Below, piece by piece: positions 1 through 9,055 of a stretch of DNA of 64,000 bases. How positions within the stretch are numbered: the stretch's first letter is position 1; every line of letters starts with the position of its first letter. The notes under the pieces were generated by a model. That model did no database searches. It saw nothing but the letters and a program-made list of their open reading frames with translations, and was not told the origin of the DNA. The DNA is from Pectobacterium versatile (GTDB lineage Bacteria; Pseudomonadota; Gammaproteobacteria; Enterobacterales; Enterobacteriaceae): the NCBI RefSeq assembly GCF_020166435.1, contig NZ_JAINZP010000003.1:124001-188000 (forward strand), read 5' to 3'. The position numbers were made by a program, and so were the translations under genes.

Positions 1-216
1 GGTATGGCGTATGTGCTGGAGTTTGTTGATGATTTGAACGACGGTGATACGGTCTTTGAAGACAAAGGCGTCAAAGTCATCGTGGACGGCAAAAGTCTGG
101 TCTATCTTGACGGAACCGAATTGGATTTCGTCAAAGAAGGGCTGAACGAAGGCTTTAAGTTCAATAATCCGAACATTTCCGGCGAATGTGGTTGCGGCGA
201 AAGTTTCAACGTCTGA
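1..216 (+). CDS. iscA: IscA, Fe-S cluster assembly A-type carrier (3' part; gene starts before window)
   Basis: The window opens inside this gene: the reading frame is open from base 1. The visible 71 residues correspond to the C-terminal two thirds of the roughly 107-aa A-type carrier. The C-terminal ECGCGESF motif supplies the two clustered cysteines of the family's cluster-binding triad; the first conserved cysteine lies upstream of the window. IscA binds Fe or a [2Fe-2S]/[4Fe-4S] cluster and delivers it to apoproteins. It is followed closely by hscB, hscA, fdx and iscX, the standard isc operon order, so iscRSU should lie just outside the left edge. Confidence 0.95.
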   Translation, partial: GMAYVLEFVDDLNDGDTVFEDKGVKVIVDGKSLVYLDGTELDFVKEGLNEGFKFNNPNISGECGCGESFNV

Positions 217-287
217 CCCCTCTTGGGTAGTGAGCGTGCGATCGATTAATGGCCTGCGCTGCTACCCAGAACTCCCAGAGTACCACT

Positions 288-806
288 ATGGATTACTTTA
301 CGTTATTCGGGCTGCCCATTCGCTATGATGTGGATGGCGGCCTGCTTGCATCCCGTTTTCAGGATTTGCAGCGGCAGTTCCATCCTGATCGTTATGCTGC
401 CAGCCCAGAGCGCGAGCGCATGCTGGCGGTGCAGCAGGCGGCGACGATCAATAATGCCTATCAGGCGCTCAAGCATCCGCTGAAACGCGCAGAGTATATG
501 CTGTCGCTGCACGGTTTTGATGTGAACAACGAACAGCATACGATGAAGGACACGGCATTCCTGATGGAACAGCTGGAACTGCGCGAAGAGTTGGAGACGA
601 TCTCACAGCGATCCGATGCGGATGAGGCGCTAACTGCCTTCGCGGAGCGGTTGCAGGCAACGATCGTTAAGCGCCGTTCGCATATGCGTGATGAACTCGA
701 TAATGAGACGTGGACAGACGCCGCGGATACCGTGCGCAAGCTACGCTTTTTAGACAAGCTCCAGCAACAGGTTGAAGAACTCGAAGAACAATTGCTGGAC
801 AGATAA
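288..806 (+). CDS. hscB: HscB, J-domain co-chaperone of Fe-S cluster assembly
   Basis: 172 aa, the usual HscB length. I chose the ATG that gives an [10 protein letters not shown] start, which matches the family N-terminus; an in-frame ATG 39 bases upstream would add a non-conserved leader. Residues 1-75 form a J domain with the diagnostic HPD tripeptide at 32-34, which stimulates the HscA ATPase. The C-terminal half is a charged helical bundle that binds the IscU scaffold. HscB hands IscU to HscA so that the nascent cluster is released to acceptors. The gene lies between iscA and hscA in the isc operon. Confidence 0.96.
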   Translation: MDYFTLFGLPIRYDVDGGLLASRFQDLQRQFHPDRYAASPERERMLAVQQAATINNAYQALKHPLKRAEYMLSLHGFDVNNEQHTMKDTAFLMEQLELREELETISQRSDADEALTAFAERLQATIVKRRSHMRDELDNETWTDAADTVRKLRFLDKLQQQVEELEEQLLDR

Positions 807-881
807 CTGGTTAATCCGGCGGGGAAACCGATGGTGATTACCATACCGGTTTTTTCGTCAGCCAATTGATGGAAGCTCAAT

Positions 882-2732
882 ATGGCCTTATTACAAATTA
901 GTGAGCCCGGCCTTAGCGCCGCACCACACCAGCGCCGTCTGGCTGTCGGTATTGATTTAGGCACGACCCATTCTCTTGTTGCTACCGTACGCAGCGGCGA
1001 AGCGCAGACGCTGGCGGATAGTGACGGACGCGACCTGCTGCCGTCGGTTGTCCACTATCGTCACGATGGTCACAGCGTCGGCTGGCACGCGCGCGACAAT
1101 GCTGCCCACGATCTGGAAAATACCGTCAGTTCAGTTAAACGCCTGATGGGGCGTTCTCTGGACGATATTCAGCAGCGTTACCCGCATTTACCCTATCGCT
1201 TTCATGCCAGCGATAACGGCCTGCCGCTGATTCAGACGTCGGCCGGCAACCTCAATCCTGTACAGGTATCGGCGGATATTTTGTCCGCGCTGGCTGCGCG
1301 TGCGGAAGCGGCGTTAGGCGGCGTGCCTGATGGCGTGGTGATTACCGTTCCCGCCTATTTCGATGACGCACAGCGTCAGGGCACCAAAGATGCGGCACGT
1401 CTGGCTGGGCTGCACGTCTTACGCCTACTGAACGAGCCGACCGCGGCCGCGATTGCCTACGGGCTGGATTCCGGTAAAGAGGGTGTGATCGCCATTTACG
1501 ATCTGGGCGGCGGTACCTTTGATATTTCCATTCTGCGCCTGAGCCGTGGCGTCTTTGAAGTGCTGGCGACGGGCGGCGATTCTGCGCTGGGCGGTGATGA
1601 TTTCGATCATCTGCTGGCGGAGTGGTTGCGTGAGCAGGCGGGCATTCACGATCGCGACGATCGCCAGTTGGATCATGCCTTTCGTGATGCGGCGGTGAAA
1701 GCCAAGATTGCGCTAAGCAGCGCCGAGACAGTACGCGTGGATGTCGCAGGTTGGCAGGGCGATATCACCCGTGAACAGCTTGATGCGCTGATTGCTCCGC
1801 TGGTGAAACGCACACTGTTGTCCTGCCGTCGTACGCTGAAAGATGCAGGGCTGACGGCAGAAGACGTGCTGGAAGTCGTGATGGTGGGCGGATCGACGCG
1901 TGTTCCACTAGTGCGCGAGCAGGTGGGAACGTTTTTTGGCCGCACGCCGTTGACGTCGATCGATCCAGACAAGGTTGTGGCTATCGGTGCGGCGATTCAG
2001 GCTGATATTCTGGTGGGCAACAAGCCAGACAGTGAAATGCTGCTACTGGACGTGATCCCCTTGTCGCTGGGGCTGGAGACGATGGGCGGGCTGGTGGAAA
2101 AAATCATTCCGCGCAATACCACGATCCCGGTTGCCCGCGCACAGGAATTCACCACCTTCAAAGATGGCCAGAGCGGCATGATGATCCACGTCTTGCAGGG
2201 TGAGCGCGAAATGGTGGCGGATTGCCGCTCGCTTGCGCGCTTCTCACTGCGCGGTTTGCCACCGCTGCCTGCTGGTGGGGCTCACATTCGCGTGACCTTT
2301 CAGGTCGATGCGGATGGCTTGCTGAGCGTGACGGCGATGGAGAAATCGACGGGCGTTGAGGCATCCATTCAGGTTAAACCGTCATACGGTTTGAGCGATA
2401 CGGAAATTGCCACGATGATCACCGACTCGATGCTGAATGCGAAGGAAGATGTTGGTGCACGTCGGCTGGCAGAACAAAAAGTTGAGGCTGCACGCGTGCT
2501 GGAAAGCTTGCAAAGTGCGCTGGTGGCCGACGCAGAATTATTGAGCCATGACGAAAAAGGCATCATTGTCGCGGCATCTGAACACCTGCATACGATGATG
2601 CAGGGAAGCGATCCCGTGGCAATTGAAGCCGCGATTAAAACAGTCGATCAACAAACCCAGGAATTCGCCGCTCGTCGTATGGATGCCTCTATCCGTCGCG
2701 CGCTGGCAGGCCATTCTGTGGATGAGGTGTAA
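882..2732 (+). CDS. hscA: HscA, Hsp70-type chaperone for Fe-S cluster transfer
   Basis: 616 aa, full length for HscA. The N-terminal actin-like ATPase domain shows the phosphate-1 motif GIDLGTTHS near residue 24, the DLGGGTFD motif, and a linker leading to the substrate-binding domain with SLGLETMGG. HscA is a specialised DnaK relative that, with HscB, recognises the LPPVK loop of IscU and promotes cluster release. It lies 75 bp after hscB, and the fdx start codon follows its stop by one base, so translation is probably coupled. Confidence 0.97.
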   Translation: MALLQISEPGLSAAPHQRRLAVGIDLGTTHSLVATVRSGEAQTLADSDGRDLLPSVVHYRHDGHSVGWHARDNAAHDLENTVSSVKRLMGRSLDDIQQRYPHLPYRFHASDNGLPLIQTSAGNLNPVQVSADILSALAARAEAALGGVPDGVVITVPAYFDDAQRQGTKDAARLAGLHVLRLLNEPTAAAIAYGLDSGKEGVIAIYDLGGGTFDISILRLSRGVFEVLATGGDSALGGDDFDHLLAEWLREQAGIHDRDDRQLDHAFRDAAVKAKIALSSAETVRVDVAGWQGDITREQLDALIAPLVKRTLLSCRRTLKDAGLTAEDVLEVVMVGGSTRVPLVREQVGTFFGRTPLTSIDPDKVVAIGAAIQADILVGNKPDSEMLLLDVIPLSLGLETMGGLVEKIIPRNTTIPVARAQEFTTFKDGQSGMMIHVLQGEREMVADCRSLARFSLRGLPPLPAGGAHIRVTFQVDADGLLSVTAMEKSTGVEASIQVKPSYGLSDTEIATMITDSMLNAKEDVGARRLAEQKVEAARVLESLQSALVADAELLSHDEKGIIVAASEHLHTMMQGSDPVAIEAAIKTVDQQTQEFAARRMDASIRRALAGHSVDEV

Positions 2733-2733
2733 C

Positions 2734-3069
2734 ATGCCTAAAATAGTTTTTTTACCGCATCAGGATCTGTGCCCTGAAGGGGCGGTTTTGGAAGCGGAAC
2801 GCGGTGAAAGCATTTTGGAAGTCGCTCTGCGTAACGGTATTGACGTTGAACACGCCTGCGAGAAATCCTGTGCCTGCACCACTTGCCACTGCATCGTGCG
2901 CGAAGGCTTTGACTCGTTGGTGGAAAGTACGGAAGAAGAAGACGACATGCTGGATAAGGCCTGGGGTCTGGAGCCGGAAAGCCGTCTGGGCTGTCAGGCG
3001 CGTATCGCCGGGGACGATCTGGTTGTCGAGATCCCGCGCTACACGATCAACCACGCACGCGAGCATTGA
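2734..3069 (+). CDS. fdx: Fdx, adrenodoxin-type [2Fe-2S] ferredoxin of the ISC system
   Basis: 111 aa, starting MPKIVFLPHQ directly after the hscA stop. Cluster ligands Cys42, Cys48, Cys51 and Cys87 are all present in the pattern seen in E. coli Fdx; Cys46 and Cys53 are the extra conserved cysteines. It donates electrons for cluster assembly on IscU (sulfur reduction and reductive coupling). A longer start inside hscA is possible but unsupported, because it would add about 37 residues unlike the family. It is the penultimate gene of the isc operon. Confidence 0.96.
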   Translation: MPKIVFLPHQDLCPEGAVLEAERGESILEVALRNGIDVEHACEKSCACTTCHCIVREGFDSLVESTEEEDDMLDKAWGLEPESRLGCQARIAGDDLVVEIPRYTINHAREH

Positions 3070-3090
3070 TCTGAATAAGGAGAAACCGCG

Positions 3091-3291
3091 ATGGGATTAA
3101 AATGGACAGACAGCCGGGCTATCGGCGAAGCGCTTTACGACCAGTTTCCCGATCTCGATCCGAAAACCGTGCGTTTCACGGACATGCACCAGTGGATCTG
3201 CGAGCTGGATGAATTTGACGATCGACCGGACGCTTCCAATGAAAAAATTCTGGAAGCGATCCTGCTGGTCTGGTTAGATGAAGCCGACTAA
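3091..3291 (+). CDS. iscX: IscX (YfhJ), small acidic ISC regulator
   Basis: 66 aa, the family length, starting [11 protein letters not shown] after an AAGGAG-type ribosome binding site. The protein is strongly acidic and rich in Asp/Glu, as expected for IscX. It binds the cysteine desulfurase IscS at the site also used by frataxin (CyaY) and tunes assembly rate in an iron-dependent way. It is the last gene of the isc operon; a weak GC-rich inverted repeat followed by an AT-rich stretch lies just after the stop. Confidence 0.95.
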   Translation: MGLKWTDSRAIGEALYDQFPDLDPKTVRFTDMHQWICELDEFDDRPDASNEKILEAILLVWLDEAD

Positions 3292-3294
3292 CAT

Positions 3295-3335
3295 TATGAC
3301 GGGCTGCCTTGGGTGGCCCATTTTATTTCGTGCCA
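3295..3335 (+). terminator. Possible weak terminator after isc operon
   Basis: A short imperfect inverted repeat (GGGCTGCC pairing with GGTGGCCC) is followed by CATTTTATTT directly after iscX. The stem is short and the T-run is interrupted, so partial read-through to pepB is plausible. Confidence 0.35.
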
Positions 3336-3503
3336 AAATTCGTAACATTTGCATGTCATGATGCACCGTTTATTTATCTGCAAACCGGGTATTTATAAGC
3401 GAGAGCGTTTATAAACACGCATTGATAAGCAGAATGTCTGCAAATATGAACATCACCTGCAAACATGAAAAGTGGCAGGAATACCTATTATCGGAGAAGC
3501 ACT

Positions 3504-4811
3504 ATGACGAACAATACCATGCTGATTTCACTCTCCACTCAACCTGCTGACGCGCGCTGGGGAGAAAAAGCGACGCTGAGTGTGAATGAGCAGGGTTTTA
3601 CCATTCATGCAGGGGCGTCCCTGAACGGTAAAGCTGCACTGGCGGTGATCCAACGTGCCACCCGTAAAATTGATGGGCAGGGGATTAAACACGTTAAGTT
3701 AGCGGGTGAAGGCTGGGATCTGGCAAACAGCTGGGCATTCTGGCAGGGATATCGCGGGCCGAAAGGGCAAAGAACGGTTGAATGGGCGGAACTGAACGGC
3801 GCCGACAAGAAAGAGCTGAACGCTCGCCTGAAGATTGTGGACTGGGTGCGTGACACCATCAACCTGCCTGCTGAAGATTTGGGGCCAGAGCAACTGGCGA
3901 CCCGCGCAGTCGACCTGCTGTGTGACGTAGCCTGTGATGCCGTCAGCTACCGCATCACCAAAGGTGAAGATCTGCGTGAACAGAATTATGCCGGCCTGCA
4001 CACGGTGGGGCGCGGCTCTGAACGTCAGCCGGTGCTGCTGGCGCTGGACTATAACCCAACGGGCAACCCGGATGCGCCAGTGTTCGCTTGTCTGGTAGGT
4101 AAAGGTATTACGTTTGATACCGGCGGCTACAGCCTGAAACCCAGCAGCTCTATGGATTCCATGAAATCGGACATGGGCGGTGCGGCCACCCTGACGGGCG
4201 CGCTGGCGCTGGCGGCGGCGCGTGGTTTGCAACAGCGCGTGAAGCTGTACCTGTGCTGCGCGGACAACATGGTGAGCGGCAATGCATTCCGACTGGGCGA
4301 CATCATTCGCTACCGCAACGGTAAAACGGTTGAGGTAATGAACACCGACGCGGAAGGGCGCTTGGTGCTGGCGGATGGCCTGATCGATGCTTCTGAGCAG
4401 AATCCACAGTGGATCATCGACTGCGCAACGCTGACGGGCGCGGCAAAAACGGCACTGGGCAACGACTATCACGCGCTGTTCAGCTTCGATGATGAGCTGG
4501 TGGCGGCATTGCAGGAAAGTGCGAAAGAAGAAAACGAACCGTTCTGGCGTCTGCCGTTGGAAGAGTTCCACCGCAGCCATCTGCCGTCCAGCTTTGCGGA
4601 TCTGAACAACATTGCCAGTGGTGCACACACTGCTGGTGCCAGCACGGCAGCGGCTTTCCTGTCGCACTTTGTGAAAAATTACCAGCAGGGCTGGCTGCAC
4701 ATTGACTGTTCCGCGACGTACCGTAAAGGCGCGGTAGAGCAGTGGGCGACAGGTGCAACGGGGCTCGGCGTACGCACGCTGGCTAACCTCCTGCTGAGCA
4801 ACGCCAAATAG
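3504..4811 (+). CDS. pepB: PepB, peptidase B (leucyl aminopeptidase family M17)
   Basis: 435 aa. I chose the ATG after TATCGGAGAAGC, which gives an N-terminus ending in [15 protein letters not shown] as in E. coli PepB; an upstream in-frame ATG 39 bases earlier is not conserved. The C-terminal catalytic domain carries the M17 metal and substrate motifs, including [10 protein letters not shown] and the NTDAEGRL signature. PepB releases N-terminal residues from peptides, preferring acidic ones, using two divalent metals in a hexamer. A roughly 210-bp gap separates it from iscX. Linkage of pepB to isc is conserved in enterobacteria but functionally unexplained. Confidence 0.95.
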   Translation: MTNNTMLISLSTQPADARWGEKATLSVNEQGFTIHAGASLNGKAALAVIQRATRKIDGQGIKHVKLAGEGWDLANSWAFWQGYRGPKGQRTVEWAELNGADKKELNARLKIVDWVRDTINLPAEDLGPEQLATRAVDLLCDVACDAVSYRITKGEDLREQNYAGLHTVGRGSERQPVLLALDYNPTGNPDAPVFACLVGKGITFDTGGYSLKPSSSMDSMKSDMGGAATLTGALALAAARGLQQRVKLYLCCADNMVSGNAFRLGDIIRYRNGKTVEVMNTDAEGRLVLADGLIDASEQNPQWIIDCATLTGAAKTALGNDYHALFSFDDELVAALQESAKEENEPFWRLPLEEFHRSHLPSSFADLNNIASGAHTAGASTAAAFLSHFVKNYQQGWLHIDCSATYRKGAVEQWATGATGLGVRTLANLLLSNAK

Positions 4812-4863
4812 TCGGTTCAGGTCTTAAAGCGTCGGTTTTTAACGTAATCATGTTGAGGAAAGT

Positions 4864-5658
4864 ATGGAGTTTTCGCCACGTAATAAACTGGAAGAAGTGT
4901 TGATTCTGGCTGCAACGGAACCCGCGCATCGTCCTGAGTTTTTCAGTGAACTGATGGAAGCCACGGTGTTTGTGCTGGGCACTACCGATGACGGGGATGA
5001 ATCCGGTGAGGTGGTGTTGCACGCGGGCAGTAATGTGAACATCCAACACTGGGAAAAAGACGATGGCTCATCCGCTATTCCTTTCTTCTCTTCTCTGGAA
5101 GCATTACAGAGCGTGATTACGGAAGAAGCGCCTTTTCTGGCGCTACCGACGCGTTCGCTGTTTGAAATGACGCAGGGCGCCACGCTGTTCCTCAATCCTA
5201 AGTTGCCGTATGGCAAAGAGTTTTTGCCACAGGAAATTGAACATATTCTGTCTGGCGAAGGTAACGGCTTTGTTCAGCAACGCGTTGTTGAAGAAGAGAT
5301 GCAGGTCATACTGAGCCAGCCAGCCGAGATGCCCGCACAGATGATTGATTCCCTGACGCAGCTGTTTACCAAACATCGCCATGTAAAACGGGCGTTTCTG
5401 GCGCAGATTCAGGAGCCGGGTGAAGAGCAACCGCACCTGCTGATTGGTATTGATGCCGAGCAGGATGAAGAAACCATCATCCGTGAAGCGGGCAGCGTCG
5501 CCAGCGATACGTTGCCGGACGAGCGTCCTGTCGACCTGTGTCTGGTGAAAGAAGGCGAACCGGGCATCAGCCACTACATGATTAAACACACCACGCCGTT
5601 TTACGAGCGCAAGTGGGGGAGTTTCCTTAGGGAGTTTAAGGCCACCGGCAACGCCTGA
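4864..5658 (+). CDS. sseB: SseB family protein (rhodanese-enhancing/serine-sensitivity locus)
   Basis: 264 aa, close to the 258 aa of E. coli SseB, with the family's N-terminal SseB domain and a C-terminal SseB_C region. It is soluble and acidic with no signal peptide. The name comes from an E. coli serine-sensitivity phenotype; the biochemical role is not settled. In E. coli it neighbours sseA, as here, although sseA is now separated by a regulator gene and an ERIC element. The stop codon overlaps the first base of that ERIC element. Confidence 0.92.
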   Translation: MEFSPRNKLEEVLILAATEPAHRPEFFSELMEATVFVLGTTDDGDESGEVVLHAGSNVNIQHWEKDDGSSAIPFFSSLEALQSVITEEAPFLALPTRSLFEMTQGATLFLNPKLPYGKEFLPQEIEHILSGEGNGFVQQRVVEEEMQVILSQPAEMPAQMIDSLTQLFTKHRHVKRAFLAQIQEPGEEQPHLLIGIDAEQDEETIIREAGSVASDTLPDERPVDLCLVKEGEPGISHYMIKHTTPFYERKWGSFLREFKATGNA

Positions 5659-5852
5659 TACCCGTCATACTTCAAGCTGCTTGTGCGTTGGCTGCCCTTA
5701 CTCACCCCAGTCACTTACCTGTGTAAGTTCCTGGGGATTCGTGCGGTTGCCGCGTTACAAGGCTATAAATGAGCCTTGCCCTAACGGGCCAACGCATAGC
5801 GTTGTTCAAAACGTTAACGTTTTGCCACGCAACTCGAATTATTTAGGGTATA
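5658..5852. repeat. ERIC element with a ~75-bp internal insertion
   Basis: The ends match ERIC termini (ATACCCGTCATACTTCAAGC at the left, CAACTCGAATTATTTAGGGT at the right), and the core holds the ERIC primer sites CTCACCCCAGTCACTTAC and CCTGGGGATTC. Compared with the plain copy near 10.94 kb, this one carries about 75 extra bases (about 5752-5828). That insert itself folds into three small palindromes: GGCT...AGCC, CAACGC...GTTG and AAAACGTTAACGTTTT. It lies between convergent sseB and the RpiR-type gene, where a folded transcript could act as a 3' end. Confidence 0.9.
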
Positions 5853-5877
5853 TAAGTTTGATACAGGCAACGGCGGA

Positions 5878-6666
5878 TTACGATTTTTCCGCTGTTGCCT
5901 GCAACAGCAGTAAATCGATCAGCATCACCAGATTCGATTCGAATGAGCTAATCTCACCGGCTTCCGCCGCATAGTGAACCGCATCATCGTAGAGCCGGAA
6001 GTGCAAATCGGCTAACTCGCCTAACGAATTCAACGACGCGCGGGTAAATGCGATCACCTTCATGCCAATGTTTTTGGCGATACGCGCCTTATCCAGCACC
6101 TGCTCGGTTTCCCCACTGCGAGAGATGGCGATAAACACCTGATATTTCGGCGCGTTATTGAGAAAAATACCTCGGCTGTCTCCTAACCCAGAGGAGAAGG
6201 CATCTTTCCCCAGCACCTGCAGTTTCTTCGCCAAATATTCGGCAAACAGATGGGAAAACCCCGCGCCATAGAGGAAAAAGTGGCTTTCCTGCCGCAGGAT
6301 AGCGCTGAAAGCGGCCCTATCCTGATGGCTAATGTAGGCAAACGTGCGCTGATAATTGTCGATAAAATGCTGGAAAGCATCAGGAAGCGAAGCGTCATTG
6401 GGTGTAACGACAGGTGAGGGGGCAAGACGCGGATTATCCGTGAGCAGCGTTTTGCAGTGATAAATGAATTCACTGTAGCCGCTAAAGCCGATTTTCTGGC
6501 ATAGCCGCATGATCGTCGCCGTGGACACATAGGTTTTCTGCGCCAGCTCCCGCACCGTGATTTTGCCTATCAGTGATGAATGCTTGGCGATAAAAGCCAG
6601 CACGCGGTATTCCGCGCGAGTCAGCGCCTGACCGTGCTGCATTAAGGACGCCAGCCGATTATCCAC
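5878..6666 (-). CDS. RpiR/MurR-family regulator (HTH + SIS), probable alpha-glucoside regulator
   Basis: 262 aa. Residues about 1-80 form the RpiR-type helix-turn-helix (TVRELAQKTYVSTATIMRLC). Residues about 115-250 form a SIS domain of the kind that senses phosphorylated sugars (AISRSGETEQVL motif). Members include GlvR, which controls the E. coli glv alpha-glucoside PTS operon. Here it lies on the same strand as, and downstream of, the PTS and 6-phospho-glucosidase genes, with sseA between. I infer that it senses a phospho-alpha-glucoside and controls that locus. The sugar specificity is not visible from sequence. Confidence 0.85.
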   Translation of the reverse strand: MDNRLASLMQHGQALTRAEYRVLAFIAKHSSLIGKITVRELAQKTYVSTATIMRLCQKIGFSGYSEFIYHCKTLLTDNPRLAPSPVVTPNDASLPDAFQHFIDNYQRTFAYISHQDRAAFSAILRQESHFFLYGAGFSHLFAEYLAKKLQVLGKDAFSSGLGDSRGIFLNNAPKYQVFIAISRSGETEQVLDKARIAKNIGMKVIAFTRASLNSLGELADLHFRLYDDAVHYAAEAGEISSFESNLVMLIDLLLLQATAEKS

Positions 6667-6707
6667 CTACTACTCCTGACCAACAGGCGCTAAAACACCG
6701 AACGAGA

Positions 6708-7577
6708 TTAATCACGCGCAATGGGGACATCATCGCGGCTACCCCAATCGCTCCACGAACCATCGTACAGCGTCACATTCGGGACATTTAACTGCGTCAG
6801 TGCCAGCACGACGACAGATGCCGTTACGCCAGAGCCGCAGCTGGCGACGATGGGACGAGTGAAATCCACGCCGTGCTTATGAAGAATGGTTGCCAGTTCG
6901 GCATTGGGTTTTAGCGCACCATGGCTCACTAAATCGGTCCACGGCACGTTCAGGCTGTTGGGAATATGGCCGCGATGCAGGCCGGGGCGCGGCTCATCCA
7001 CTTCAGCATTAAAACGCGGAGCGGGGCGGGCATCGACAATCTGTTCTGATTTATCCCGACAGATGGAAAGCACTTCATCGCGTGAGCGAATGGCGTTCTC
7101 ATCCAGCGTAGCGTGGAACGTCGTTGGCTTTGGTGTCACATAGCCCTGTTCCAACGGTAGGTTCTGTGCTGTCCAGCCAGCCAGACCACCGCTCAGGATT
7201 GAAAGGGATGTCGCGCCGAAGGTGTGCAGCATCCACCACGCACGCGGCGCGGAGAAGAGGTTGCCTTCATCGTAAATCACCAGATGCTGCTGGTTATCGA
7301 TCCCCAACTTGCCCATTGCGTGTGCGAAGTCTTCGCGCGTTGGCATCATATGTGGCAGGTCGGTGCTGTGATCGGATAGCGTTTCAATATCAAAAAAAAC
7401 CGCGCCAGGCAGATGACCGGCGCGGTATTCAGCATGAATATCACGGGTGGCGTTGCCCGGAGGCAACATTCGGGCATCGATGAGCGTGATGCTGCTGTCA
7501 TTCAGGTGGCTGGCAAGCCAGTCTGCGGAGACAAACCGTTCATGAGAAACGGGCAAATCAGAAGACGATGCTGACAT
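6708..7577 (-). CDS. sseA: SseA, 3-mercaptopyruvate sulfurtransferase
   Basis: 289 aa with two rhodanese domains; the C-terminal one is catalytic. The active-site loop CGSGVT spans residues 247-252 with Cys247 as the persulfide-forming nucleophile. This loop distinguishes mercaptopyruvate sulfurtransferases from thiosulfate rhodaneses. The enzyme transfers sulfur from 3-mercaptopyruvate to acceptors such as thiols or cyanide. The start is supported by a GGAGG site just upstream. It lies between the 6-phospho-glucosidase and RpiR regulator genes on the same strand, so it may receive read-through from the sugar operon despite its unrelated role. Confidence 0.95.
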   Translation of the reverse strand: MSASSSDLPVSHERFVSADWLASHLNDSSITLIDARMLPPGNATRDIHAEYRAGHLPGAVFFDIETLSDHSTDLPHMMPTREDFAHAMGKLGIDNQQHLVIYDEGNLFSAPRAWWMLHTFGATSLSILSGGLAGWTAQNLPLEQGYVTPKPTTFHATLDENAIRSRDEVLSICRDKSEQIVDARPAPRFNAEVDEPRPGLHRGHIPNSLNVPWTDLVSHGALKPNAELATILHKHGVDFTRPIVASCGSGVTASVVVLALTQLNVPNVTLYDGSWSDWGSRDDVPIARD

Positions 7578-7612
7578 AGATCCTCCACGTTGGGGCCGAC
7601 GAATTCGACCCC

Positions 7613-7643
7613 GAATCTATCATTGATGTGCAATGATAGATTC
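7613..7643. repeat. Perfect 13-bp inverted repeat upstream of sseA
   Basis: Arms GAATCTATCATTG and CAATGATAGATTC are separated by five bases. It sits between the aglB stop and the sseA start (both minus strand). No T-run follows on either strand, so it is more like an operator or an mRNA stabilising hairpin than an intrinsic terminator. Confidence 0.75.
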
Positions 7644-7680
7644 ATTGTCAGCGATTTTCCCTAATCCGACAAGTAGCGGA

Positions 7681-9042
7681 TTATTGGGCGATACCGTCTC
7701 TATATGCTTGTTTTAATTGCGGCCAGTAATCCTGATTGGCTTCAATCATCTCGTCCAGAATGGCTTTGGCGTGCTGCATGGTTGGCACGGTACGGTTCAG
7801 GGTAAATGCCTGCAAGGCCTTCTCGTAGCTGCCTTCCAGCGTGGCTTCAACCAGTAATTGTTCGGACGCTAACTGCTGCTCCAGCAAGGCGCGATGGAAC
7901 TGCGGAACATTCCCCATCCGCACGGGCTCTGGCCCTTGGGCGGTGATATAAGCCGGGACTTCCACCATCGCATCGTAAGGCAGATTGGCGATAGCGCCTT
8001 GGTTTTCGACGATGACCAGATGGCGCTGACGCAGATCGAACGCCAGCGAGCAGGCGACATCAACGATGAACGAGCCGTGCACGCCAACGTGGAACGCATC
8101 CGACAGAATACCGGTTTCTTTGTAGCTGGCCGCTGCCGCAAACAGCTTCTTCTCACGCCCGTCCATCACTTCATTGGCGCGCGTGTAGTCAGGATCCTGA
8201 TGCTCAACGATCTGGTTCGGCATCAGGTAGTACTGCAAATACGGATTCGGCACGAATTCCGGGAAATGATCCATGATCGGTTTGATGTTGCGCCAGGTTT
8301 TCACCCATGACGGATCGGCGTGCTGCGGATCGGTATCGGCGGCATCGGCGGTCAGCAGGCCGTAGCGGGCGATATGTTCGCGCAGTTCTGGCATACGATC
8401 GACACCGTCGACCAGCACGCGGGTAAACCAGCCAAAGTGATTCAGCCCGAAATAGTCCACGGTGATGTCGTGACGATCGACGCCCAGCACGGCGGCGATA
8501 TTACGCATCGCGGCAACTGGCATGTCGCAGATATTCAACACGCGGGCGTTAGGACGCAGACGACGCACGCCTTCGGCAACAATCGCGGCGGGGTTGGAGT
8601 AATTGACGATCCACGCCTCTTTATGCGCATAGTGCTCAACCAGATCGATCAATTCGGCCATTGGCAGAATAGTACGCAGGCCGTAGGCCAGCCCGCCGGG
8701 GCCACAGGTTTCCTGCCCGACGACGCCGTGGCGTAGTGGGATTTTTTCATCCTGCTCGCGCATTTTGTACTGGCCGACGCGCATCTGGGCAAAGACAAAG
8801 TGAGCGCCGGTAAATGCGGTTTCTGCGTCGGTTGTGACGGTAAAGACAATGCTGTCACTGTGGTCGCGAATCACCTTTTCCACCACTGGTGCGATGATGT
8901 CCTGCCGCGGGCCGTCGATGTCATATAAACGAATCTCTGCCAGCGGGAAATCCGCAAGACGCACCATCAGACTTTTTACGATGCCCGGGGTATAAGTGCT
9001 GCCGCCACCGGCAATCGTCAGAATAAATGGGGGTTTCGTCAT
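7681..9042 (-). CDS. aglB: 6-phospho-alpha-glucosidase (glycoside hydrolase family 4)
   Basis: 453 aa; start chosen at MTKPPFILTIAGGGST, preceded by AGGAGA. The N-terminal Rossmann NAD-binding motif AGGGSTYTPG (residues 11-20) and the metal-site region are typical of GH4, which uses NAD+ and Mn2+ in a redox-elimination mechanism. The CDMP tetrad at 172-175 is the signature reported for alpha-specific members, where beta-specific enzymes have CNVP. It would hydrolyse phosphorylated maltose or sucrose-isomer type sugars delivered by the adjacent PTS permease, with 13 bases between the genes. The gene order resembles aglAB of Klebsiella and glvCA of E. coli. Confidence 0.88.
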   Translation of the reverse strand: MTKPPFILTIAGGGSTYTPGIVKSLMVRLADFPLAEIRLYDIDGPRQDIIAPVVEKVIRDHSDSIVFTVTTDAETAFTGAHFVFAQMRVGQYKMREQDEKIPLRHGVVGQETCGPGGLAYGLRTILPMAELIDLVEHYAHKEAWIVNYSNPAAIVAEGVRRLRPNARVLNICDMPVAAMRNIAAVLGVDRHDITVDYFGLNHFGWFTRVLVDGVDRMPELREHIARYGLLTADAADTDPQHADPSWVKTWRNIKPIMDHFPEFVPNPYLQYYLMPNQIVEHQDPDYTRANEVMDGREKKLFAAAASYKETGILSDAFHVGVHGSFIVDVACSLAFDLRQRHLVIVENQGAIANLPYDAMVEVPAYITAQGPEPVRMGNVPQFHRALLEQQLASEQLLVEATLEGSYEKALQAFTLNRTVPTMQHAKAILDEMIEANQDYWPQLKQAYRDGIAQ

Positions 9043-9055
9043 GGTCAGTCTCCTG

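Noticed and set aside
3699-4700. 333-codon open frame antisense to pepB
   Set aside because: It is a shadow of a highly conserved gene with strong codon bias; it has no ribosome site and no recognisable domain.
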